Below, piece by piece: positions 47,610-60,979 of a DNA stretch of 64,000 bases. The stretch comes from Avena insularis (taxonomy: Eukaryota > Streptophyta > Magnoliopsida > Poales > Poaceae): contig CM042693.1 in the NCBI GenBank assembly GCA_023614405.1, forward strand, positions 333,729,527 through 333,793,526. Direction: 5' to 3'. Positions within the stretch are counted from its first letter, which is position 1, and every line of letters begins with the position of its first letter. The translations under genes were made by a program, and so were the position numbers. Under the pieces are notes generated by a model, which was not told the DNA's origin, did no database searches, and worked only from the letters and a program-made list of their open reading frames with translations.

Positions 47610-50600
47610 TGTCACATCCCAAGATTTTCCAAATCTTGTAATGTGAAAAATAAATGAATAAAATAAAACTTTGTTGATTTTCAGGGTGAGAAGAAACTTT
47701 TTGATTCCAATTGGAAGATTTCAAACCTATTTTGAACAATAAAATCCTAAAGGGATTTAAAAAAAAAGATAAATAAACAATAAAGTTAAAAATATTTAAA
47801 ATTACTATTTTTGGATCTTTTAATAAAAGATTTGGTTTTCAAAGGAAAATTTATAAATAAGGATTATTTTATAGAGTCATATTAAACCTTGGCCAAGATT
47901 TTGAAATAAAACATTTTGTTTTGATAAAAATAGTAAAGGTTTATTTAAATAAAATAATAAGGATTTAATATCCAATTTTATTTAAGTAAAGGCTTTTCCC
48001 ATTTTAAATAAATACTAAAACTTATTAAATTATTTTAAATAAGTTTTCCAAGTATCTTGTATTTTCAAATAAAACCTACTAATTTTGGTTTTGATAATAT
48101 TTAGTTTTCAAATGGAGATTTTATTAAATAAATCAAAACCTATTTGAATTAATAATTAAGGTCTATTTTATTTAATAGATCCTAAAAAGAATGAAATTTT
48201 TTTTGGACTTTGATTTGTGTTGATAAACAGAGCTAAACTCAATATAAAGTTTAGTGGAAGTTTATTTGATTTGGTTGTTTGATTTGTGATTTGAATTTCA
48301 AAACAGAAATTGAATTGGAAAAAAAGAAAAAGAATTCAGAACAGAAAAAAAATATGAAACGGCCCAGCCCAACTATCCTAGCCCAACAGCCCAGCCAGCC
48401 CACCTATCCCCTCGCCCCCGAAACGTTTTCCTTACCGCAAAAAGAACCCGCGCAGTGAATGACAACTAGAGCCCACCGGAAACATTCCTCTCTCGCTGAC
48501 ACCAGGCCCCACCGTCAACTTCCCTTCGTTCTCACCCGCGCGCAAACATCGCCGGCGGTTTCTGCCGATTAAAGCTCGCGTCAATACTCGTTACTGCCAC
48601 GTTGATTCAGTCCAGCAACCACGCCATATTAAACGCCATGCTCCTCTCTCCCTTTCCCCCAAACCAGAGCCACCAGAGAGCCACCAGGCTGCTCGGAATT
48701 GTCTCCAAACCGCCACTGTCTCCGACGCTCTCTGGTGGCAATTCCGGCCACCACCGCCAGCCCCACTGCTTCCAGAGCACACTATCTTGCTCGCCATCAT
48801 CTCCTACACCTGCCAGTGCCTTTCCCTAATCGTTTTCGGTCGAACGACGCCGCTGCCGTCCGCTCCAACTCCGACGAGCCCCACAGGTAGTTTCCGACCG
48901 CGCCTCTCCTTCTCCTTCACGCACGCATCTTCACCTTGAACTTGCGCATCTAACCTTGCTCTCCGTTTGCTCTCTCGTGAACCGTAGCCTCGCCTCCAAC
49001 GACGCCCGTGCGTGCCCGTGCCAGAGGGCAACTCCGGCGAGAGATTGCCGACCCATCCGTGCGCCCCCTGCCCTGCGACAACCACGTTGTGCATCAGCAA
49101 GCTTCGGCGATTCTGGTGAGCTACCCCTCTGTTCCTCTTGCGTCCTGTATCACCGGCGACGACCTCGTCTGAGCGCTGCCGCCAGAGCGCCGCCGCCAGC
49201 GCCGCCACTAGTTGGCAAGCGTGCTGCGCGCCGTAGGATCTTGATCCGACGCGTGAGAATAGATTTAACCTGAAGGGGTATGTATCCACCTGAGCCGCAC
49301 GATTGCACTTTAATCCAACGCGCCAGAGCAGCTGATCCAGGCGAAACGGTATGGACGAATAGAATTAAGACGCGTGTCCCAGTGTTTGTTTTAAAAACAA
49401 AATTTGATCTATTAGATGATCAAATTTGTAAATTGCATAACTTTAGTTCTACACGTCCAAATTTTGCAAATTTTATATCAATTGAATCAGTGGAACAAGC
49501 CCTAGCCAACCATGCCATTTGTTTAGTAAAAAGTTTATGTTAAATGGTTTGTTTTTGCAGAAACATATGTATGCTTGTTTAGATTGTAAAAATTATTCTA
49601 AAATGTTTTTGGGGATAAAATCTTTTGCAAATGGTTTGTTTTGAACCTACTGACCCTAGGAAACAAATTGTGGTTTCAAAAATGTATTTGGTGAAACAAA
49701 AGAATGATTCTTTGATTTAAAACCATTTCTAGTCAAATAAAAATATAGTTTATTTATTAAAAATGGTTTTGGATGAAAACTTTGGGAAATGTTTTGTTTT
49801 AAACTCTCTGACCCCAAACACCAAGTTTTATGATTTGAAAATGAATTTTGTGAACCCTATAGATTAATGCCTTAGTAAAAACATTTCTACACCACATAAA
49901 ATGATACCTTGTTTTGAAAATGGTTTATGAAGTGAAATCTTTTGCAAATGACTTTGCCACTTTATAAAATGACCAATAGGTGTTTCCAAATGTTTATGAC
50001 CCATTAGGAACCAATTTTTCAAATAAAACAAAGCTTGGCATGCTTGCATGCATTATCTTGTTTATATGATTTTATGTGATGAATTGCTTGATTGGTAGAT
50101 TGAACTTGTGCCTTGCTTGATTGAATTTTAGTGACTTGAAGAGTGTTATTGTAGCAAGGACAAGGGGTGAACTTATACTCTACCAAAAAGGCAAGTGATG
50201 CTTCATACTTTTGTCCCATTACTTTCACTATGCATTAGTGATTTTTCTAAGTAAAACTTGCATGAAATTTTTGCTAAGTATAGACCATGCTATGGGAAAT
50301 CCTAGTAGATGAAACCTTAGTAGAAATTTCCTAAGTTAAGATTCCTACTACTATCAAGCTTAGCTTAGCTAATAGAAAAAAGGGTGGAATATACATTCAT
50401 ACTATGGAAAAATTTCTAAGTCTGAGGACTTGTGTTTTTGTTTAATAAAACAACTAAGTTAATGAATCACCTGGGTGGAATGGTAATTGCTTGGTGGTTT
50501 TTGGTTGAGTGGTTCACAAGGCCCATGTTTATGGTTTACCTTGTGTATCTCACTTGTGGATTGCCACCCAGGAACAAAGAAATTTGAGATGTCAAATGTT

Positions 50601-51028
50601 GAGAAGCTTCAAGTGCAACCACTTGGCATTATGGGCTCTGCCTAGATCATATAGGTTGCAAGAACTTAGCCATATGGACAGTTGGTGGTAGGGTTTGATA
50701 GGTTGGAGCGCGTCCATTTTGGTCTAAGGGAAGGCTTCTGAAAGATCTTGTCTTGGGAAACCAAGTCTTGTGGGGAAAGTGCACCACCTCTGCAGAGTGT
50801 AAAATCTAAGTACTTAGCCATGTCCCTGGTAAAGGACAATTTGAGCATCAAGACGTGGAAGCTATCAAGAATCTCATCATCCAAACTTCTAAGTTAAAAA
50901 CTTGTGGTTGGACAAGGGTTAAAGGATCTTAAATCTTTGATTGGGAGATGCCTTGGGAAAGATTATTTTGTCAAGCAAAAACTTAGTGTTTTCAAATGAT
51001 AAGGAAAATCTATTTTGAGCAATGCAAG
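47610..51028 (+). repeat. Family A LTR, copy A3 (incomplete at its 3' end)
   Basis: It starts TGTCACATCCCAAGATTTTCC, more diverged from A1/A2 than they are from each other. GC-rich block about 48360-49260; putative intron at 49116-49560 (445 bp). It is interrupted after GAGCAATGCAAG by the start of A4, leaving about 420 bp of the LTR missing from the window. Confidence 0.88.
49116..49560 (+). promoter_or_regulatory. Putative LTR intron, copy A3 (445 bp)
   Basis: Donor ATTCTG|GTGAGC and acceptor GTTTTTGCAG|AAAC. Confidence 0.5.
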
Positions 51029-54000
51029 TGTCACATCCCAAGATTTTCCAAATCTTGTAATGTGAAAAATAAACGAATAAAATAAAACTTTGTTGATTTT
51101 CAGGGTGAGAAGAAACTTTTTGATTCCAATTGGAAATCTTCAAACCTTTTTGATCAAACAAATCCTAAAGGGATTTGAAAAGTTAAACAATTAATAAAGA
51201 AAATATTTGAATAAGTGGAATTACTATTTTTGGATCTTTAAATAAAAGATTTGGTTTTCAAAAGAAAAGGTAGATTTATAAATAAGGATTATTTTATAGA
51301 GCCAAATTAAACCTTGGCCAAGTTTTTGAAATAAAATGTTTTGTTTTGATAAAAATAGTAAAGGTTTATTTAAATAAAATAATAAGGATTTAATATCCAA
51401 TTTTATTTAAGTAAAGGCTTTTCCCATTTTAAATAAACACTAAAACTTATTTATTTATTTTAAATAAGTTTTCCAAGTATTTTATATTCTCAAATAAAAC
51501 CTACTAAAGTGTTTTGGTTTTATTTTAGATTTCAAAATAAAGTTTTTAATAAAACAAATCCTATTTGATTTAATGACTAAGGTCCATTTTATTTAATTAT
51601 TAATGGACCCTAAAATAAAAATGTTATTTTATTTTAAACAAGTTTTCCAAGTATCTTATATTTTCAAATAAAACTTACTGATTTGGTTTTGATAAAATTT
51701 AGTTTTCAAATGGAGATTTTATTAAATAAATCAAAACCTATTTGAATTAATAATTAAGATCTATTTTATTTAATTATTAAATAGATCCTAAAAAGAATAA
51801 AATTATATTATTTTATTTTGGGAATTGGTTTATGTTGTTAAACAGAACCAAATTCAATTGCAAAGTGTGGTGGATGTTTGAATTAATTTGAATGCTTGAT
51901 TGGTTGTTGAATTTCAAAACAGAAATTGAATTTGGAAAAAGAAAAAGATTCAGATAGAAAAAAATATGAGAACGGACTGACCCAACCCAACTAGGCCCAG
52001 CAGCCCATTCCAGCCCAACTCCTTTTCCCCACACGCGAATCGTTTTACACCCATTCTCGCACCCACGCAGACACCGACCGGTGGACCCAACTCTCCTCTC
52101 CTCTCTCACGCTGACAAAGGACCCCACCCCTCCTGTTCGTCGTTTCCACCCGCCGCTGACCACGCCGCGGCTGTTTCTGCCATTGAAAGCTCGCGATCAA
52201 TTCGCCATAATGTCGCGCTTAAACCTCGCCGTGACCATGCAGTGATAAACGCCAGCGTCTCCTCTCTCGTTCCCCTCTGTCGCCCCACCTCAACACGCCC
52301 CCAGGCCGCCCAATTCCTCGCCACACCACCCACTGTCCGACGACGCTCCGACGACGATTCCGGCAGCACCACATCGCCCCTCGCCTCCTCGAGCACCCAG
52401 CCTTGATCCCCATCACCTGGCGCATCTTTCTGCATCCACAGCTCGCTCGCGCGCGCCTTTGAGCCTCGACGACGACGACTCCAAGCACCGCCACCGTCTG
52501 TTTGCAACTCCGGCGAGTCCTCCAGGTAGTGCCTGACCGCCCCTCTCCTCCTCCTTCACGCTCGCATCACCGCAATGACTTTGCGCGTCTAACGCACCCT
52601 CTACCTTGCTTCGGCATGCTCTGCAGCCTCGCCCTCGACCACGACCACGCGCAACCGACGCCAGCAGGAACTCCGGTGAGCAATAGCCGTGAACTCCGTG
52701 CGCCCCTTGACTCCTCGAGAACACCTTGAGCTTCCCCAGGCTTCTGTGAACGCGGTGAGCATCTCCCCAGCCACTCTAGCTTCCTGTATCGCCGACACCG
52801 CCACCGTCTGGCCGCTCCGCCGCCAGTAGCCACCGCAGCGCCGCCCATTTCTGGCTGACGTGCTATGCACCGTAGGATGTAAATCCAAGCGCCACGATAG
52901 AACAGGATCGAAGGGGTACGAATAGTTCTGTGCCGCACGATCTAATTAGAATCCAACGACCCACAGAGAGCGATCCGCGCGAACCGTTTTCAGCCAGTAA
53001 GAAGGCGCCACGTGGTGAGTGCTTTGTTTTAAAAAAAGAAATGTGTCTATTAGATATTCAAACTTGTAAAATCCATAACTTTAGTTCCACACGTCCAAAT
53101 TTTGCAAACTTTATATCAATGGAATCAGTGGAACAAGCCCTAGCCAACCATGCCATTTGTTTAGTAAAAAGCGTCTGGAAAAATGTTTGTTTTTGCAGAA
53201 ACATTTGTATGCTTGTTTAGATTATAAAAATTGTTCAAAATGATTTTGGGGATAAAATCTTTGGCAAATGGTGTGATTTGAACCTACTGACCATAGGAAA
53301 CACTTTGTGGATTCAAAAATGTATTTGGTGAAACAAAATAATGATTCTTTGATTTAAAACCATTTCTAGTCAAATAGAAATGTGGTTTATTTATTAAAAA
53401 TGGTTTTTGAAGAAAACCTTTGGGAAATGTTTTGTTTTAAACTCTCTGACCCCAAACACCAAGTTTTATGGTTTGAAAACATATTTGGTGAACCCTATAG
53501 ATTAATGCCTTAGTAAAAATATTTCTACACCACATAAAATGATACTTTGTTTTGAAAATGGTGTATGAAATGAAATCTTTTGCAAATGACTTTGCCACTT
53601 TATAAAATGACCATTAGGTGTACCCAAATGTTTATGACCCATTAGGAACCACTTTTCCAAATAAAACAATCCTTGGCATGCTTGCATGCATTATCTTGGT
53701 TCTATGATTTTATGTGTTGTTTTGCTTGATTGGTAGATTGAAATGTTGTTTGCTTGATTGAATTGTAGTGACTTGAAGTGTGTGAACATTGCAAAGATCA
53801 AGGAGTGAACTCATACCCTCTACCAAAAAGGCAAGTGATTCTTCATACTTTTGTCCCATTACTTTCACTATGCATTAGTGATTTTTCTAAGTAAAACTTG
53901 CATGGAACTTTTGCTAAGTATAAACCTTGCTATAGGAAATCCTAGTAGATGAAACCTTAGTAGAAATTTCCTAAGTCAAGATACCTACTACTATCAAGAT

Positions 54001-55076
54001 TAGCTTAGCTAATAGAAAACAAGGGTGGAGTATACATTCATACTATGGAAAAATTTCTAAGTCCGAGGACTTGTGTTTTTGTTTAATAAAACAACTAAGT
54101 TAATGAATCACCTGGGTGGAATGGGACTTGAATGGTGGTTTTTGGTTGAGTGGTTCACAAGGCCCATGTTTATGGTTTTCCTTGTGTATCTCACTTGTGG
54201 ATGGCCACCCAGGAACAAAGAGATTTGAGATGTCAAATGTTGAGAAGCTTCAAGTGCCGCCACTTGGCATTATGGGCTCTGCCTGGATCATATAGGTTGC
54301 AAGAACTTAGCCATATGGACAGTTGGTGGTAGAGTTTGATAGGTTGGAGCGCGTCCATTTTGGTCTAAGGGAAGGCTTCTGAAAGATCTTGTCTTGGGAA
54401 ACCAAATCTTGTGGGGAAAGTGCACCACCTCTGCAGAGTGTAAAATCTAAGTACTTAGCCATGTCCCTGGTAAAGGACAATTTGAGCATCAAGACATGTA
54501 AGCAATCAAGAATCTCATCATTCAAATTTCAAAGTTAAAAACTTGTGGTTTGAACAAGGGATAAAGGATCTTCAATCTTTGATTGAGAAAAATGATTTTG
54601 TCAAGCAAAAACTTAGTGTTTTCAAATGTTAAGGAAAAATCTATTTTGAGCAATGCAAGCCTCAACTCCACTTAGCCAAATGCATATAGATGATAGACTC
54701 CACTATACTACCATAGTATCACTTGCCAATACAATTCAAATGTATTGACCCTTGTGGCCGTAACTTGTTATGTTGCAGGTTTGATTGATTTAGTGAAGTG
54801 TGTTGATTAGGATTACAAAGTCTACAACCAACATGTCTGCCTGTGGCACTTTGAAGATGAAGGACCCCATGCTTATAGATATTCTGCTGCAATGTAATGT
54901 AATAGCCAAATGAGCTATGTAAGATGTAATAAAATTATGTTATTCCTGGTTATAAAGTTGTATTATGACCTTTGTTTCTTGATATTACATCTTAACTGTG
55001 GATGCTAGCTATTGATCCAGGGACTAGCATTGTAAACACAGGTGACTCTACCTTATTAAAGGTTGGGACCCTTATA
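51029..55076 (+). repeat. Family A LTR, copy A4 (4048 bp), nested in A3
   Basis: It starts TGTCACATCCCAAGATTTTCC and ends ...GACCCTTATA, a CA to TA change at the terminus, followed by GA and the primer site. GC-rich block about 52000-52900; putative intron at 52755-53198 (444 bp). Confidence 0.88.
52755..53198 (+). promoter_or_regulatory. Putative LTR intron, copy A4 (444 bp)
   Basis: Donor GAACGCG|GTGAGC and acceptor GTTTTTGCAG|AAAC. Another donor-like TCCG|GTGAGC lies at about 52674. Confidence 0.5.
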
Positions 55077-55078
55077 GA

Positions 55079-55090
55079 TGGTATCAGAGC
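55079..55090 (+). other. Primer binding site after LTR A4
   Basis: TGGTATCAGAGC, two bases after the LTR, as in element A. It shows A4 is a 5' LTR. Confidence 0.85.
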
Positions 55091-55179
55091 ATTGTGTTGC
55101 CTGTAGGATTTGTAAACCTAGGATTTGACAAAACCACTTAGAAAAATAGGAGTTGTATTTGTTCCAAAACTTATTTACA
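55091..55179 (+). other. Start of the interior after LTR A4
   Basis: Matches 13322-13412 of element A, then stops abruptly at ACTTATTTACA, where block X begins. Confidence 0.75.
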
Positions 55180-57712
55180 GGAGGAGCAGGCTAGCTCAAG
55201 TTCAAGCTCAGGAGCTCAACAAAACAAGATCAACATCATCAACCAACTCCATAATCATCAGTTTTTGTGGTGAGTATCATAAAACCTTCACATGATCTAA
55301 TCATATTATCTAGATAGAAGCATGTGTTGTTTTATGAAACAAACTCTCAGAAAGCACCCAAGTGGGGTGAATCCATCATTGAGATTTTAAACTCTAAAAG
55401 CAAACAACAAAGTACAAGGATCCAACCAAAACTCAGAACAACATCATTGAGTTGGTTGTCAAGCTATATATTTCAATTCAAGCACTAATATAGCTAAGAT
55501 CTAATTTATAGGCACGTCCCTAAGATAAGGGTAGCACCTTAGAAGCTAATCTTTTGGATCCATATAATGATCAAGCCTACTATCATTTTTTCCAAGCTTT
55601 GATTCAAGAACAATAGCTGGTACCACTACCAGGACTATCTATATGAATCAACTAGATAAGGCCTAAACCCCTAAGCCTCAGACCAACATCATTGGTCTTA
55701 GGGATTCCAGAGAAGAACATTTCTACTTATATTTTAAAGCCAAGCTTGTTTTAAGCTTAAACCAACCCAACCAATGAATAAGAATCAATCTTGTTGCCAT
55801 ACCAAGATGGTGTTACAAGGACAATTCTACATGAATGAGGATAAACATACAATCATCATAGATTTAATCAATTAACCTACTAATCATTTTCCTGTCAATA
55901 CAGGAATCATAATTAGGACATTTATATGTAAATCTTCACTGTCTAAGATCATTGTGATCCCAAACCACATATGAATTCTCAAGCCAACATCACTAGGACA
56001 GTGATTACATCACACCATACTCATTATCCTTAATCAAGTAAGGACAGGGGAAAGTTATCAAACCCACTGACTTTACCAAGCATTGGTTTTAAAGGAACTA
56101 TACCATCTGAATCATATGCAATCCAAGCATAAAAGCATCTAATAAGCCATCAGAACCATTATAGTTCATCTTAAGCAACAAGCCTCAGGCTAAGGACCAT
56201 CTACACATGATCTAATTCATCCAGTATATGATCAACCACAGGATAAGAACCCTAAATGGAATAATTCATCTTAATTAGGACAAGACAGTAACCATAGAGG
56301 TCACTGCCAACATCTATCATAGGATTAGCGAGCGCAGAGAGCACTAGGGGAGAGGAACAAAACTCACCAAAGGTCCTCGCTGAAGACTAGAAGAGGAAGC
56401 AGAGGTGGCCGACGACCATGGCGGCACGGGGAGCACCCCCAGAGTGGGCGCTGCAACCCATACGGCACCATGGCGGCGACCATGACCACGCCTAGAGGCG
56501 AGGCGAATCACCACGACGCATGATGGAAGCGCAGCACCAAGATTCACGCCAACCCCCAAACCCTAGGGTTCGGGACGACATCGATCCATCGCAGGAGAGC
56601 CCCATACTCAAATATAGTTGGATAGAAAGGATGGGCATAGTCAACAACCACCTACTGCACCACGATGGCGACCAGAACAGCCCACGACGACGAGAATCGT
56701 CGGCGCCGATATCACCAACCACGGGGTCGGGGGCAGAAGAGGAGAGGAGTGAGCTCGAGGGAGAGAGGCAGCAGGAGAGTGGGCTAAGTTGGGCCAAACC
56801 CTTCGGGGTGGCTATTTTGACTATGTCTAATGGGCCACCAGGGCCCAATAAGATTAAACCAGCCCAAAAACCTTTAAGGCCTGTTTTAATAAATAGGAAA
56901 AGACCAAAATACCCCTGAACTTAATTAAATTCTAGAAAATAAAATAAAAATCCAAAAGTTATAAATAAAATATTTTTGGATTCACAATAATCCACACTAT
57001 CCAAATAAATTAAGATATAAATTTTTTAGACATTTAAATCTTATTAGGAATTTTGTAATTTATATATTCCTTATGGAATTTTACAAAATTATTGAAAGAT
57101 GATAAAAATAAATAAAAATCACTTTCATTATATATTAATATTGTAGTATTTTTGAAAAATACTAAATAAATATTTAATAACAATTTTTGATATTTAAGTA
57201 ATAATTCCTAAAAGAATTATTAAATCAATAAAAGTCAAATAAAAGGGAACAAAATAAAATAATTCAATATATGTTATAAGTATCAAAAAAATTAATATTT
57301 ATAAATCCTTTATTATTAAAAAGACTTTTTATAATAATGGGGAGATTGCATATCAAGTTAAATGATGCATTACATTACTTTCATAATCATTTTGCTTCTT
57401 TAAAAAATTGTCCTTACCGGGCAATAATGATGTTTTTGTAGACATAGAAGCTCAAGGTCCAGTGCAAGCATCAGACTTCACTACCTTGCCATCACAAGGC
57501 AAGTTCATCACTTGCTCATGTCCTTTGAAGAGTCTTTATCAAAGTATTTGCAAATTGTGTGTTATCATATATACTATAAAAGAAAGAAAATATTATTTTT
57601 ACAAATAAAGAAATCATTGATATCATACTAAGTGATGATATAATGGAGCAATAGAACTTAGGGTTCTATTTGCAACAATGATGATCAAGTAGGGACTTAA
57701 TAACCCCTGACA
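55180..57712 (-). mobile_element. Block X: LTR-like sequence on the minus strand
   Basis: Read on the minus strand it begins TGTCAGGGGTTATTAAG at 57712. It is AT-rich (57710-56900), then GC-rich and CT-rich (56880-56340), then has a donor-like CTTTG|GTGAG at about 56368, then AT-rich sequence. This is the layout of the A and D LTRs. No primer site or coding region was identified. The left 90 bp (55180-55270) could instead be a plus-strand coding tail (QEEQASSSSSSGAQQ... then a stop). The left boundary is uncertain. Confidence 0.45.
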
Positions 57713-58862
57713 TCAGTGATTCTAGCGCCGTATATTACACGTTAGCCATGAGATTTGGAATGGGACAGAGAAGTCAGCTGTATCTTCTTCCTCTCGCATG
57801 AAGCCGGATGTGCAGGTCGTGGCTGTTATCCTCGTAGCATGCATATTAATTGGTAATTCGTAGAGGATATGCAACATATGGGTGGGAACCCTCATCGTCC
57901 CACGATAGTTCTGGCATCTAACGGTTTGTACAAACCATTGCCGTAATTCATTATGTGGGCATGGTGTACACCAAGGAGGCATGCGAGGTCACGAAGGGGA
58001 TAGTTATTGGCTTGGACCAACTACTGGGCCCCACGTCATGGAATTGTGGACGGGAAAGTACGCCGGGTTGTGCAACAAGGAGTTGATCTCTCATGGGTAA
58101 AGTAACGCACCTCTATAGAGTATAAGAATTGTAACTTGTTACTCCCTGTTCCGAGAAGGAGCTACGAACACGGCAGGAAAGGAACTCCATGAAAGTTTTG
58201 GTCAACCTGTGAAGGCCGATGGTCATAGATTTTCATAATAAAATCAATCTTTGCAGAAAGATTTACAAAAATTGCATAGTGCCAAGGATTTATAATTCGA
58301 GGTGGTAGTTAGAGCATCAAACTTACCACTTTGCATATAATGAACTTGTTGGGTAATGCTGTTACTCATCCCTTCCTTTGGTCCCTTGCTTAGACTCTGA
58401 GGATCCCGAAGACGTGCCAATGTATGCAGCCGAATGTCAAGAAGATGTGTTATACGAGGAAGATCTGTCCGGAGGTGTTGAAGGAGTGGATTACGAAATC
58501 CGCTACAGTGTTGATGATAAAGAGTCCAACTAAGTATCCCTAGTTTGTAGTAACCAACGGAGCCAAGCAACATGAACTCTATAGAATAAGCTGCTGAGCT
58601 CAACTCCTAATCGGAGTTGCTACTTTTAAATTCCGTTGAAACACTTTATATTTTGGTTTGTAAGTTGAATCTTAGGAAGTCTTGAGCTTCCGGTATTGTA
58701 ATAATAATAAGGTGTGTATATTTGTAATATGGACCCACAATGTTTCTGTTGTACCACTCTGAGGGATGTGATATTTACAGAATGGTGTTCTGTGGATTTC
58801 ATGTAAACGACTATAGTGTACTACACATGCAGTGGTATGCTGGGTCACCGCAGTTACTCCCC
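57713..58862 (+). other. Unclassified LTR-derived sequence left of the Y LTR
   Basis: It contains GGGTAAAGTAACGCACCTCTATAGAGTATAAG and CTCCCTGTTCCGAGAAGGAG, motifs I associate with 3' halves of grass gypsy LTRs, and similar to the CACCTCTGCAGAGTGTAAAA block of family A. No gene was seen. Confidence 0.4.
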
Positions 58863-60109
58863 CAACTACCAAGGCAAATGGTGCTTCATATTTTTATCCC
58901 AATATTTTGACTATGCATTAGTGATATTTTGTATAGGGCTTGGATGATAATTTTTGTTAAGTATCTATATGCTATGCTTGGGAAATCCTAGTAGTTATAG
59001 ACTTGTTAGAATTTTCTCTAAGTTAAGTCACTTGCTATATTACCATGCTTAGCCTAGCTAGTAGCAAATAAGGGTGGATTATACACATGATATGGAAAAT
59101 GTTGCTAAGTCTTTGAGTTATGTTTTTTGTTTAATAAAACAACTAAGTGAATGAAACACCTGGGTGGAATGGTAATTGCATGGTTGGATTTTTGTTGAGT
59201 GGTTACCAGGGCCCATTTTTCAATGGCCTACCCTGTGTATCTCACTTGTGGAATGCCACCCAGGAACAAAGGGATTTGAGATGCCATATGTTAAGAAGCT
59301 TATAGTGCAGCCACATGGCGTTATGGGCTCTGCTTGGATCATATAGGTTGCAATAACTTAGCCAAATGGACAGTTGGTGGTAGTGGGTGATAGGTTTGGA
59401 GCGCGTCCATTCTGGTCTAAGGGAAGGCTTCTGAAAGGTCATGTCTCGATGCATGTCGAGTCTTGTGGGGAAAGTGCACCACCTCTGCAGAAGGAAGAAT
59501 CTAAGTACTTAGCCGTGTCCCCGACAATGGACAATTTGAGCATCAAGACATAGAAGCTATCAAGAATCTCCTCATCCCAATTTCTAAGTTAAAAACTTGT
59601 GGTTGAACAAGGGTAAAGGTTCACCAATGTATATTGGTGGTTCCTTGGGAGTTTTTGCCAAACAAAAACTTAGTGTTTTCAACTGATAGGTAAAACCTAT
59701 TTTGAGCAAAGCAAGCCTAAGCTACACTTAGCCAAATTCATGTAGAAGCTAGATATTACTATTCTACTAAGGTATCACTTGCCAATACTATTCCAATGTA
59801 TTGACCCACTGTGGATGTAACTTGTGATGTTGCAGGTTACTCTGATGAGGATTAGGGTTGTGAGTCTACACTCAACATGCTTGCCTGTGGCACATGAAGA
59901 TGAAGACTTTTATTTATATTGTTATGTTAAACTCTTGTACTAGCCTATGGCTATGGAGTTATAAAAGACTATGTTATCTCTGGAATGACGATGTAATAAT
60001 GACCTTTGTTTCTATGTACTTCATCTTAAACTGTGTATGCTAGCATTTGATCCAGAGACTAGCATTACAATCACAGGGACCTTTACCTTTATAAAGGCGG
60101 GGTCTTGCA
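58863..60109 (+). repeat. 3' part of the LTR of element Y (family A relative)
   Basis: It aligns with A1 from about 12062 to 13307: GGCAA-TG-TGCTTCATA, CACCTGGGTGGAATGG, GAGCGCGTCCATTCTGGTC and ATTTTGAGCAA-GCAAGCCTAAGCT. It ends GGTCTTGCA two bases before the primer site. Clearly more diverged than A3 or A4. Confidence 0.8.
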
Positions 60110-60111
60110 GA

Positions 60112-60123
60112 TGGTATCAGAGC
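60112..60123 (+). other. Primer binding site of element Y
   Basis: TGGTATCAGAGC (tRNA-Met), two bases after the LTR end. Confidence 0.9.
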
Positions 60124-60269
60124 ACTGTGTTGCCTGTAGGATTATGACCCTAGGTTGGATTAGACTAAGAAACCACTAAGGAAAAAATTTCAACACTTTG
60201 AAAAATTTCCACACTTGTCTTTTTCTTCTCATAAACTTTTCTAATCTTCTTTCTCATCTCAATTTGTAG

Positions 60270-60698
60270 ATGAACTCCATCAACGAAGCCATAAGGAAGG
60301 GACCACTCATCACCATGACTTTGGAGTGTGAGACTGAATTTCCCAAGGCACTCAAGAACCTTATGGTTACCATGGGGATACATGGTGTAGCTGTGTACAA
60401 GGGATTCCCTGTGATGGATTAAGGAGAAGAGTATTGGTGGGTGCAACTTCACTTGTACAAAAACAAGGAATACAACCACAAGGAGTTAGGATTCTGCATG
60501 GTCACCAACTCAGAAATGCACACAACATTCTTTGACTCTGCAAGAAATGCAGCTTGGAATTCCATCAAGGAGCTTGGTGATAGATTCAAGTGTAGAATGC
60601 TCAACACCCAAAATGACCTTAGAGAAGAAAAGAAGCATACCCAAGAATTAGAGACTACCAACCAACAACTAAGGGGAGACATCATAGACTTAATATGA
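60270..60698 (+). pseudogene. Element Y ORF1 (upstream of gag), unknown function
   Basis: The frame opens MNSINEAIRKGPLITMTLEC directly after TTTCTCATCTCAATTTGTAG, a good splice-acceptor consensus. A TAA near 60420 interrupts it, then it continues GEEYWWVQLHLYKNK... to a TGA at 60698 (about 142 codons in all). The C-terminal third is Glu/Lys/Gln-rich and probably helical (NTQNDLREEKKHTQELETTN). No retrotransposon domain is recognised. Extra ORFs before gag are known in some grass gypsy elements such as RIRE2 (ORF0). Confidence 0.55.
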
Positions 60699-60979
60699 GT
60701 CATGTGAACAAGATAGACAGATGGCCACTAAGGATGCCCTGATAGCTATTTTGTCTAGTGAGCGAGAGTTGTATCGTACTTCATTAGTTGTACCACCACA
60801 CTTATCGCTTTTACTTCCAAAAATTTGTTTAAGTTATGTTGAACCTTTGGTGTTTGTAATGGATTTGTGTATGCCATGACTTGTGTGTTTGTTACTAAAA
60901 GATGTGCTTGTTATATTTTTGTCTTGTGAACTTTCTCTACTTGTGAATGGTTCTAACTTCTCTCTATCTTATAAAATAG

